NCBI GenBank assembly: GCA_019247255.1
Contig: JAFAPJ010000064.1
Location: forward strand, 1-8,177
Direction of reading: 5' to 3'
Origin: Methylobacteriaceae bacterium
GTDB taxonomy: Bacteria; Pseudomonadota; Alphaproteobacteria; Rhizobiales; Beijerinckiaceae
DNA length: 8,177 nucleotides
Shown here: one piece after another, positions 1-6,612 of the stretch
Layout of the letters: each line of letters begins with the position of its first letter
Position numbering within the stretch: position 1 is the first letter of the stretch
Notes under the pieces: generated by a model
Database searches by the model: none
Seen by the model: the letters and a program-made list of their open reading frames with translations, nothing else
What the model was told of the DNA's origin: nothing
Translations under genes and position numbers: made by a program

Positions 1-679
1 GCGCACGGGCCTTCCCGAGTCGCTCGACCGGGACGAGCCCGCGAAGGTCGGGGACGCCGTCGCGAAGCTCGGTCTCGCGCATGTCGTGGTCACGTCGGTC
101 GACCGCGACGACCTCGCGGACGGAGGTGCAGAGCATTTCGCCCGCACCATCGCGGCGATCCGCGCGGCCTCGCCCGGCACGACGATCGAGATTCTGACAC
201 CCGACTTCCTCCGCAAGGAAGGTGCGCTCGAGACGGTCGTCGCCGCGAAGCCCGACGTGTTCAACCACAATCTCGAGACCGTCCCGTCGAGGTACCTGAC
301 GGTCCGGCCGGGCGCGCGTTACTTCTACTCCATTCGGCTGCTGCAGCGCGTGAAGGAGCTCGACCCCACGATCTTCACGAAGTCCGGCATCATGGTGGGC
401 CTGGGCGAGGAGCGGAACGAGGTGCTCCAGCTCATGGACGACCTGCGCTCGGCCGAGGTCGATTTCCTGACGATCGGGCAGTACCTGCAGCCGTCCCGCA
501 AGCACCACCCCGTCATCCGCTTCGTCCCGCCCGACGAGTTCAAGGGCTACGAGACGACGGGCTATGCCAAAGGGTTCCTCCTCGTTTCGGCGACGCCGCT
601 CACGCGGTCTTCGCACCATGCGGGCGAGGATTTCGCCCGACTGAAGCAGGTCCGGCTGGAGAAGCTCCAGACCGCGTGA
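1..679 (+). CDS. lipA: lipoyl synthase LipA, 3' part (5' end outside window)
   Basis: LipA is the radical-SAM enzyme that inserts two sulfurs into octanoyl chains carried on lipoyl-dependent proteins such as the pyruvate and 2-oxoglutarate dehydrogenase E2 subunits and GcvH. The reading frame is open from base 2 and ends at TGA 677-679, giving 225 visible residues. The family is usually a little over 300 residues, so roughly the first third is missing. The visible part begins RTGLP, the stretch that follows the CxxxCxxC radical-SAM cluster motif, so that motif lies just outside the window. Recognisable LipA blocks are TSVDRDDL (visible residues about 30-37), [17 protein letters not shown] (about 87-94), [11 protein letters not shown], and the C-terminal [11 protein letters not shown]. 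The RSS element there provides the serine that contacts the auxiliary iron-sulfur cluster in characterised LipA enzymes. An ATG/GTG start inside the visible part (for example GTG at 86) would cut off conserved sequence and is not the real start. The coq10-like gene follows in the same direction. Identification is secure. Confidence 0.97.
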   Translation, partial: RTGLPESLDRDEPAKVGDAVAKLGLAHVVVTSVDRDDLADGGAEHFARTIAAIRAASPGTTIEILTPDFLRKEGALETVVAAKPDVFNHNLETVPSRYLTVRPGARYFYSIRLLQRVKELDPTIFTKSGIMVGLGEERNEVLQLMDDLRSAEVDFLTIGQYLQPSRKHHPVIRFVPPDEFKGYETTGYAKGFLLVSATPLTRSSHHAGEDFARLKQVRLEKLQTA

Positions 680-733
680 CGAGGGCGTGAGCGCGGCCTG
701 GACAAGCGCGCGAGCCCGCCACAGATACACCGC

Positions 734-1204
734 ATGCCCTCCTTCCGCACGACGCGCCGCGTCCGGCATGCGCCCGAGCAGATGTTCGACCTCGTGGCGG
801 ACGTCGACCGCTATCCCGAGTTCCTGCCGCTTTGCACGGGCCTGCGCGTGCTCCGGCGCTCGGAGGAGGAGGGCCGGACCGTGCTCGTGGCCGAGATGAG
901 CGTCGGCTACAAATCGATCTCGGAGCGGTTCACGACGAAGGTCATTCTCGATCGCCCGAACCTCGACATCCACGTGTCGTATGTCGACGGGCCGTTCCGC
1001 TACCTCGAGAACCAGTGGAGCTTCCGCCCGGATCCGGCGGGCAGCCAAGTCGATTTCCAGATCAAGTACGAGTTCCGGTCGATGGCGTTGGGGCTGCTCA
1101 TGGGCGCCATGTTCGACCGCGCCTTCCGGCGCTTCACCGAAGCGTTCGAGACGCGGGCGGACCGTGTCTACGGCACCCAGCCGGCCGCGAAGCCCGGCGC
1201 GTAA
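734..1204 (+). CDS. Coq10/RatA-family START-domain protein (coenzyme Q-binding)
   Basis: A 156-residue single-domain protein of the polyketide cyclase/START superfamily, Coq10/RatA branch. Coq10 members bind ubiquinone in a hydrophobic pocket and are needed for efficient respiratory electron transfer. The E. coli homologue RatA was described as a ribosome-association toxin, which explains why database names vary. The sequence shows an N-terminal beta strand (SFRTTRRV), APEQMFDLVADVDRYPEFLPLC (residues 13-34, the helix-grip opening, quoted here as APEQMFDLVADV then DRYPEFLPLC), VGYKSISERFTTKV (about 57-70), YVDGPFRYLENQWSF (83-97) and the C-terminal helix LLMGAMFDRAFRRFTEAFE (121-139). All are typical of alphaproteobacterial members. 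No signal peptide or membrane segment is visible. The start at ATG 734 fits the family's N-terminus, but no clear Shine-Dalgarno lies upstream. It follows lipA by 54 nt on the same strand, so co-transcription is likely. It ends 3 nt from the opposing cinA stop. A quinone role fits the lipA context better than a toxin role, but that is inference. Confidence 0.92.
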   Translation: MPSFRTTRRVRHAPEQMFDLVADVDRYPEFLPLCTGLRVLRRSEEEGRTVLVAEMSVGYKSISERFTTKVILDRPNLDIHVSYVDGPFRYLENQWSFRPDPAGSQVDFQIKYEFRSMALGLLMGAMFDRAFRRFTEAFETRADRVYGTQPAAKPGA

Positions 1205-1207
1205 ATC

Positions 1208-1705
1208 TCAGCCGTCGAGAGCGGCCGCCAGAAGCCCCAAGGCATCCTCGACGGCCGCGAGCCGCACCTCCCGTCGTCCGAGGTCGCCGTAGCGGCGCTC
1301 CAGGTGGCCTGTGGAAGCGCCGGTGCGGGCCAAACCGAAATGGACGAGCCCGACGGGCTTTTCAGCGCTTCCGCCGCCCGGACCCGCGATGCCGGTGATG
1401 GCGACTGCGACACCGGCCCGCGAGCGGGCGAGGGCGCCCTCGGCCATCGCGCGCGCCACGGGCTCGCTCACCGCGCCATGCGCGGCGATGAGCGCGGGCG
1501 GTACGTCGATGAGCTCGGTCTTGGCCTCGTTCGAGTAGGTGACAAAGCCGCGCTCGACGACCGCCGACGAGCCGGGGATCTCGGTGAGGAGCCCCGCGAC
1601 GAGCCCGCCCGTGCAGGATTCGGCCGTGGCCAGGGTCAGGGCGCGCTCGCGGTAGCGCGCGACGAGCCGCGCCGCGCGGTCGACGAGCTCGTCCGGGAAG
1701 GTCAC
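1208..1705 (-). CDS. CinA C-terminal-domain amidohydrolase (PncC-type)
   Basis: A 165-residue standalone CinA C-terminal domain protein. Characterised members (PncC) deamidate nicotinamide mononucleotide to nicotinic acid mononucleotide in pyridine nucleotide recycling. That activity is inferred here from family membership. Visible motifs are [20 protein letters not shown] (residues 26-45), the signature of the domain, then FVTYSNEAK (54-62), [15 protein letters not shown] (77-91), [11 protein letters not shown] (103-113) and KPVGLVHFG (116-124). The N-terminal molybdopterin-binding-like domain found in two-domain CinA proteins is absent, which is common in Proteobacteria. The start is GTG 1705-1703. 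This choice is supported by family length, by a GGAGGGA ribosome binding site just upstream, and by the GTGA overlap with the ispDF stop codon. The frame stays open upstream to 1984, but that extension is an arginine-rich translation of ispDF in another frame and is not coding. It is the second gene of the ispDF operon and is probably translationally coupled to it. The historical link of the cinA name to competence applies to the longer Gram-positive proteins. Confidence 0.93.
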   Translation of the reverse strand: MTFPDELVDRAARLVARYRERALTLATAESCTGGLVAGLLTEIPGSSAVVERGFVTYSNEAKTELIDVPPALIAAHGAVSEPVARAMAEGALARSRAGVAVAITGIAGPGGGSAEKPVGLVHFGLARTGASTGHLERRYGDLGRREVRLAAVEDALGLLAAALDG

Positions 1706-2886
1706 GCTCCCTCCGGCAGCCGGATCGTCGCGGCGGCCTGCGCGGCCAAGCCTTCGCTCCGGCCCGTGAAGCCGAGCTTCTCGGTCGTGGTCGCCTTGAC
1801 CGAGACGGCCCCGAGCGCGACACCCGCGACCGCGGCGATGCGCGCCCGGATCGCGTCGCGATGCGGGCCGATCCGCGGCCGCTCGCAGAGCACGGTCACG
1901 TCGAGATGGTCGATGCGGCCGCCCCGCTCGCGCACCCGCTCGGCCGCATAAGCGAGGAAGCGGTCGGAGGAGGCGCCTCGCCATTGCGGGTCGCTCGGCG
2001 GGAAATGCGTCCCGATATCGCCGTCCCCGATGGCGCCGAGGAGCGCGTCGGTCAGGGCGTGCAGCACGACGTCCCCGTCGGAATGAGCGAGGACGCCGCG
2101 ATCATGCGCGATCTGCACGCCGCCCAGCCAAACGTGGTCGCCCTCCCCGAAGGCGTGGACGTCAAAGCCCGTTCCGACGCGGGTGAGGAATGCGTCCGCG
2201 CCCAGCCGTCGTTCGGCCGCCTCGAAGTCGGCGGGATGGGTCACCTTGGTGTTCAACGGATCGCCCTCGAAGACGTGGACCGCGGTTCCGGCCCATTCCG
2301 CCAGGTGGCCGTCGTCGGTGAAGTCGCGCCCGGCGGTCTCGGCGGCAGCCGCGCGATGAGCGGCCCGCAACGGGCCGAGCCGGAAGGCTTGCGGGGTCTG
2401 GATCGCGCGCAGCTCGCGCCGGTCGAGCGTTTCCTGGACGAACCCGTCCGCATCGACCCGCTTCGTCGTGTCCGTCACGGCGACGCCCGGCACGGCGGCC
2501 CCGTGGCGGCGCCCGGCCGCGATCGCGCGCGAGATGAGCGCCGCGTCGACGAAGGGTCGCGCCGCATCGTGGACGAGGCAAAGGGTCTCCTCGCCGAGCG
2601 TGAGCTCTTCGAGCGCGTTGCGCACGGACGCCTGACGCGTCGCCCCGCCCGCGATCGGCTCGAGGAGCTTCCCGGCGACCGGCAGGCCCGCGACGGCGTC
2701 CTCGTAGAGCGCGCGATCGTCCGGATGAATGGCGCAGACGACTTGCGTCACGCCCTCGTGCCGCAGGAAAGCGTCGAGAGTGCGGGCGAGGACCGGGCGT
2801 CGCCCGACGGATCGGTACTGCTTCGGCAGGCCTTCGCCGGCGCGACTTCCGCGCCCGGCCGCCACGATCACCGCCACGACGTCCAT
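1702..2886 (-). CDS. ispDF: bifunctional IspD/IspF enzyme of the MEP isoprenoid pathway
   Basis: A 394-residue fusion of 2-C-methyl-D-erythritol 4-phosphate cytidylyltransferase (IspD, about residues 1-228) and 2-C-methyl-D-erythritol 2,4-cyclodiphosphate synthase (IspF, about 236-394). The two carry out the third and fifth steps of the MEP pathway; the intervening IspE kinase is a separate protein. The IspD half shows [11 protein letters not shown] (7-17) and PKQY (21-24), supplying R15 and K22 of the CTP-binding loop, then [10 protein letters not shown] (104-113), AIQTPQAF and the conserved lysine in [10 protein letters not shown] (K214). The IspF half shows [11 protein letters not shown] (236-246) with metal ligands D242 and H244, [17 protein letters not shown] with H276, GTHFPPSDP and [13 protein letters not shown] (364-376). 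All key residues are present, so both activities look intact. The start ATG 2886-2884 is preceded by AAGGGAG and fits the IspD N-terminus exactly. The frame is open for 132 more codons upstream, but that stretch crosses the divergent promoter and dusB. It overlaps cinA by 4 nt. Confidence 0.97.
   Translation of the reverse strand: MDVVAVIVAAGRGSRAGEGLPKQYRSVGRRPVLARTLDAFLRHEGVTQVVCAIHPDDRALYEDAVAGLPVAGKLLEPIAGGATRQASVRNALEELTLGEETLCLVHDAARPFVDAALISRAIAAGRRHGAAVPGVAVTDTTKRVDADGFVQETLDRRELRAIQTPQAFRLGPLRAAHRAAAAETAGRDFTDDGHLAEWAGTAVHVFEGDPLNTKVTHPADFEAAERRLGADAFLTRVGTGFDVHAFGEGDHVWLGGVQIAHDRGVLAHSDGDVVLHALTDALLGAIGDGDIGTHFPPSDPQWRGASSDRFLAYAAERVRERGGRIDHLDVTVLCERPRIGPHRDAIRARIAAVAGVALGAVSVKATTTEKLGFTGRSEGLAAQAAATIRLPEGA
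1708..1714 (-). promoter_or_regulatory. ribosome binding site deciding the GTG start of cinA
   Basis: On the minus strand the sequence reads GGAGGGA, then GC, then GTG. This strong Shine-Dalgarno lies within the last codons of ispDF. Together with the GTGA stop/start overlap it decides the cinA start at 1705 and suggests that ribosomes ending ispDF re-initiate on cinA. The spacing is on the short side. Confidence 0.75.
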
Positions 2887-2890
2887 GTCT

Positions 2891-2897
2891 CTCCCTT
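2891..2897 (-). promoter_or_regulatory. ribosome binding site of ispDF
   Basis: On the minus strand AAGGGAG lies 4 nt before the ATG at 2886. It supports that start over the upstream in-frame starts of the long open frame. Confidence 0.7.
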
Positions 2898-2946
2898 CGG
2901 GTGGCGGGTGATTACGGGAGCCGGTCCGTCCTGCAAAGATGCCCCA

Positions 2947-2962
2947 TTGGCGCGCGCAGTGC
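2947..2962 (+). promoter_or_regulatory. possible sigma-54 (-24/-12) promoter element upstream of dusB-ntrBC
   Basis: The sequence reads TTGGCGCG, four bases, then GTGC. Against the RpoN consensus TGGCACG-N4-TTGC it matches 9 of 11 defined positions. The 12-base spacing from the GG (2949-2950) to the GC (2961-2962) is correct. Transcription would start near 2973-2975, leaving a leader of about 30 nt before ATG 3003. The element is GC-rich in a GC-rich genome, so chance occurrence is a real possibility. I see no clear upstream NtrC site (GCAC-N7-GTGC type). Confidence 0.25.
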
Positions 2963-2974
2963 GATTGATTACTC

Positions 2975-2996
2975 GTCAGGCAGGATGGTGACTGAC
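2975..2996 (+). repeat. imperfect inverted repeat in front of dusB
   Basis: The arms GTCAGGCA (2975-2982) and TGACTGAC (2989-2996) pair at 7 of 8 positions around a 6-nt centre, GGATGG. It could be an operator or a leader hairpin. It lies 6 nt before ATG 3003, and the alternative ATG 2985 falls in its centre. Confidence 0.35.
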
Positions 2997-3002
2997 CATA
3001 AA

Positions 3003-3998
3003 ATGAGCAGCACTCGTAGGCTGCCGCCGCTCGCACGTGGGTCGGCGCTGCTCGCACCCATGTCGGGCGTGACGGACGTCGCGTTCCGGCGCATCGCTGC
3101 GCGGTTCGGCGCCGGCCTTGTCGTGACCGAGATGGTCGGCTCGCATTCGCTTGTGCGAGGCCAAGCCGAGGCGGAGCTGCGCGCAGAGGGCGCCGGGCTC
3201 GACCCGCATGTGGTGCAGCTCGTCGGGCGTGAACCCGCCACGATGGCGGAGGCGGCCCGGATCGCGGAAGGCGCGGGCGCATCGGTCATCGACCTCAATT
3301 TCGGCTGCCCCGCGAAGCGGGTCACGGGCGGGCTCGCGGGCTCGGCCCTGATGCGCGAACCCGAGCGCGCGCTCGCGATCGTCGCCACGGTCGTCGCGGC
3401 CGTGCGCGTCCCCGTGACCGTGAAGATGCGCCTCGGCTGGGACGGTGCGAGCCTCAACGCAGCCGAGCTCGCCGCGCGGGCCGAGGAGATCGGCGCGCAA
3501 GGCGTCACGGTTCACGGCCGCACGAGGCAGCAATTCTACGACGGCCGGGCGGATTGGGCCGCGATCGCGCCGGTCGTGGCGGCGGTCTCGGTCCCGGTCG
3601 TCGCGAACGGCGACGTCGTTTCGCTCGCGACCGCCCGCACCTGCCTTGCCGGCTCCGGCGCGGCGGCGGTCATGATCGGCCGCGCGGCCCTCGGGCAGCC
3701 CTGGCTCGTCGGCGAGGTCGCGGCCGGGCTCGAGGGCCGCGCGCCGCCGCGTCCGACCCCCGCCGAGAAGGCGGAGGCGGCGGCCGAGCATTACGAGGCC
3801 CTCCTCACCCTGTATGGCCGCGAGGTGGGGCGGCGGCATGCCCGCAAGCATCTCGCGGCCTATGCGGACCGCGCCACGCAAGCCGGATACGGATTGCCCC
3901 CATGCCAACGACGCGAACTCGTGACGAGCGACGACCCGAACCGGGTGACCTCGCTCTTGCGATCCCTCTACGCCGAGCCGGCGAGGGCGGCCGCGTGA
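3003..3998 (+). CDS. dusB: tRNA-dihydrouridine synthase DusB (NifR3)
   Basis: A 331-residue flavoenzyme of the Dus family, NifR3/DusB type. It reduces specific uridines in the tRNA D-loop to dihydrouridine using FMN and NADPH. It is a TIM barrel with [17 protein letters not shown] (16-32, FMN binding), [28 protein letters not shown] (95-114) with the catalytic cysteine C102, VKMRLGWD (140-147) with the FMN-contacting lysine K141, [14 protein letters not shown] (168-181), VVANGDV (199-205), [17 protein letters not shown] (219-235) and a C-terminal helical tRNA-binding domain containing [12 protein letters not shown]. The start is uncertain. ATG 3003 gives the usual short lead before the LAPMSG motif and has GGTGA about 11 nt upstream. 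ATG 2985 adds six residues but has a poorer ribosome binding site. GTG 2901 would run through the promoter region. It is the first gene of the ntr operon and overlaps ntrB by 4 nt (GTGA). In Rhodobacter, Azospirillum and rhizobia the same gene, named nifR3, precedes ntrBC. Confidence 0.95.
   Translation: MSSTRRLPPLARGSALLAPMSGVTDVAFRRIAARFGAGLVVTEMVGSHSLVRGQAEAELRAEGAGLDPHVVQLVGREPATMAEAARIAEGAGASVIDLNFGCPAKRVTGGLAGSALMREPERALAIVATVVAAVRVPVTVKMRLGWDGASLNAAELAARAEEIGAQGVTVHGRTRQQFYDGRADWAAIAPVVAAVSVPVVANGDVVSLATARTCLAGSGAAAVMIGRAALGQPWLVGEVAAGLEGRAPPRPTPAEKAEAAAEHYEALLTLYGREVGRRHARKHLAAYADRATQAGYGLPPCQRRELVTSDDPNRVTSLLRSLYAEPARAAA
3983..3987 (+). promoter_or_regulatory. ribosome binding site deciding the GTG start of ntrB
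   Basis: GAGGG lies 7 nt before GTG 3995, inside the last codons of dusB. With the GTGA overlap it supports translation of ntrB by coupled re-initiation. Confidence 0.6.
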
Positions 3999-5092
3999 AC
4001 GCGGTCAGCCGCGACCTCGTCGTCAACGCGCTGCCTGTTCCCGTCCTGACGGTCGCGGCGGACGGGCGCATCCTCGACGCGAACCACGCGGCCGAGGATT
4101 TCTTCGAGGTGTCGGTCCGCGTCATGCGGCGGCAGCATCTCGCCGACCTCGTGCCGTTCGGCTCGCCCGCCGTGACGCTGCCGGGCGAGGTGCGGCGCCG
4201 CAACGCCGGCGTCAGCGAGCACCGGGTCGAGCTGGCCTCGCCACGCTCGGGCGCCGACCGGATCGTCGACATCTTCGCCTCGCCGCTCGGCGAGGAGGAC
4301 GCGGTCGTGATGATGTTCCAGGAGCGGACCATCGCCGACAAGATGGACCGGCAGCTCACCCATCGCGGCGCGGCGCGCTCGCTGACCGCGCTCGGCGCGA
4401 TGCTGGCGCACGAAATTAAGAACCCGCTCTCCGGGATCCGCGGGGCCGCGCAGCTCCTCGAGCAGTCGCTGGACGAGAACGACCGCATCCTCACCCGGCT
4501 CATCTGCGACGAGACCGACCGGATCGTCAGCCTCGTCGAGCGTATGGAGCTATTCGGCGACGAGCGGCCGGTCGAACGCGGGCCGGTCAACGTCCACGGC
4601 GTGCTCGATCACGTGCGACGCCTCGCGAGCAGCGGCTTCGGCCGGCACATGCGCTTCGTCGAGAGCTACGATCCGTCGCTGCCGCCCGTACACGGCAACC
4701 GCGACCAGCTCGTCCAGGTCTTCCTCAACCTCGTGAAGAACGCCGTCGAGGCGATCGGCGTCGACGCGCTGGACGGAGAGGTCACGCTCTCGACCGCATT
4801 CAGGGCCGGCGTCCGGCTGCAGGTGCCAGGCTCGCGCGGCACGGTCGCGCTGCCCATCGAGGTCTCGATCGGCGATAACGGACCGGGCGTGCCGCCCGAC
4901 CTCCTGCCCCATCTCTTCGACCCGTTCGTCACCACCAAGGCGCACGGAAGTGGCCTGGGCCTTGCCTTGGTGGCGAAGATCGTCGGGGCTCACGGCGGCG
5001 TCGTGGAATGCGATCCCGCTCCCCGGCGCACGACCTTCCGGGTCCTCCTTCCGATCCACAGCGCCAGGGACGGGCGCGGTGCCGAGGCCTGA
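3995..5092 (+). CDS. ntrB: nitrogen regulation sensor histidine kinase NtrB
   Basis: A 365-residue cytoplasmic histidine kinase/phosphatase. In characterised systems NtrB, controlled by PII proteins, phosphorylates NtrC under nitrogen limitation and dephosphorylates it when nitrogen is plentiful. An N-terminal PAS domain covers about residues 7-108 ([20 protein letters not shown]). The HisKA domain carries [20 protein letters not shown] with phospho-accepting H139. The ATPase domain has the N box NLVKNAVEA (245-253), G1 box DNGPGVPP (294-301), F box LFDPFVTTK (307-315) and G2 box GSGLGLAL (318-325). There are no membrane segments, as expected for NtrB. All catalytic boxes are intact. GTG 3995 is chosen because it overlaps the dusB TGA in GTGA, has GAGGG upstream, and gives the usual family length. 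The frame is open further upstream, but that part is a low-complexity Gly/Arg-rich shadow of dusB. The gene ends 11 nt before ntrC. Confidence 0.96.
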   Translation: MNAVSRDLVVNALPVPVLTVAADGRILDANHAAEDFFEVSVRVMRRQHLADLVPFGSPAVTLPGEVRRRNAGVSEHRVELASPRSGADRIVDIFASPLGEEDAVVMMFQERTIADKMDRQLTHRGAARSLTALGAMLAHEIKNPLSGIRGAAQLLEQSLDENDRILTRLICDETDRIVSLVERMELFGDERPVERGPVNVHGVLDHVRRLASSGFGRHMRFVESYDPSLPPVHGNRDQLVQVFLNLVKNAVEAIGVDALDGEVTLSTAFRAGVRLQVPGSRGTVALPIEVSIGDNGPGVPPDLLPHLFDPFVTTKAHGSGLGLALVAKIVGAHGGVVECDPAPRRTTFRVLLPIHSARDGRGAEA

Positions 5093-5103
5093 AGCGAGAC
5101 ACG

Positions 5104-6552
<1,449 letters not shown>

Positions 6553-6576
6553 GGGCGGTTCGGGCGTCCCCCGCCC
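6553..6576 (+). promoter_or_regulatory. GC hairpin immediately after the ntrC stop
   Basis: GGGCGG (6553-6558) pairs perfectly with CCGCCC (6571-6576). Inside the loop GGG and CCC can add three more pairs. It starts on the base after the ntrC TAA. No T-run follows, so it is not a standard intrinsic terminator. A role in mRNA 3'-end stability or partial attenuation before ntrY is inference. Confidence 0.4.
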
Positions 6577-6592
6577 TGGACTTCCCGTCCGA

Positions 6593-6610
6593 TCGGCCTT
6601 AATCGGCCGA
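6593..6610 (+). promoter_or_regulatory. small hairpin abutting the ntrY start codon
   Basis: TCGGCC (6593-6598) pairs perfectly with GGCCGA (6605-6610) around the loop TTAATC, ending two bases before GTG 6613. The same stretch also holds a direct repeat of ATCGGCC (6592-6598 and 6602-6608). It covers the position where a Shine-Dalgarno would be expected, and none is visible. Confidence 0.35.
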
Positions 6611-6612
6611 GT

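Larger units (their letters stand above)
2887..3002. promoter_or_regulatory. divergent intergenic region between ispDF and dusB-ntrBC
   Basis: This 116-bp stretch separates two divergent operons and must hold a promoter for each. It is noticeably less GC-rich than the coding sequence around it, especially 2961-3003. It contains two copies of TGATTAC (2909-2915 and 2966-2972), a sigma-54-like element at 2947-2962, and an imperfect inverted repeat at 2975-2996. For ispDF, minus-strand TTTGCA (35-box-like, around 2932-2937) and TAATCA (around 2909-2914) stand 17 bp apart, but the match to a housekeeping promoter is weak. I cannot assign a sigma-70 promoter for dusB with confidence. Confidence 0.6.

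Noticed and set aside
691..711. GCGCG/CGCGC inverted repeat between lipA and the coq10-like gene as a terminator
   Set aside because: The arms are only 5 bp of simple GC alternation, the loop is 11 nt and no T-run follows. Such repeats arise by chance in this base composition.
734..1204. Reading the Coq10/RatA-family gene as half of a toxin-antitoxin system
   Set aside because: No small antitoxin-like gene adjoins it. It sits behind lipA, as it commonly does in Alphaproteobacteria, and the fold is the quinone-binding START type. The toxin name comes from one E. coli homologue.
1861..2991. A 376-codon plus-strand open frame opposite ispDF
   Set aside because: The minus strand encodes intact IspD and IspF motifs over the same span. 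The plus-strand product has no recognisable domain and looks like a mirror frame of high-GC codons.
2887..3282. An in-frame N-terminal extension of ispDF by 132 codons
   Set aside because: It crosses the divergent promoter region and the first part of dusB and has no domain. The IspD fold begins exactly at ATG 2886, which has its own ribosome binding site.
2976..3908. A 310-codon minus-strand open frame opposite dusB
   Set aside because: It is rich in Arg, Asp, Gly and Ala with no motif, and it lies opposite a fully conserved Dus enzyme.
3554..3994. An in-frame upstream extension of ntrB inside dusB
   Set aside because: The translation is low-complexity Gly/Arg sequence in the wrong frame of dusB. 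GTG 3995 with GAGGG and the stop/start overlap gives the expected NtrB length.
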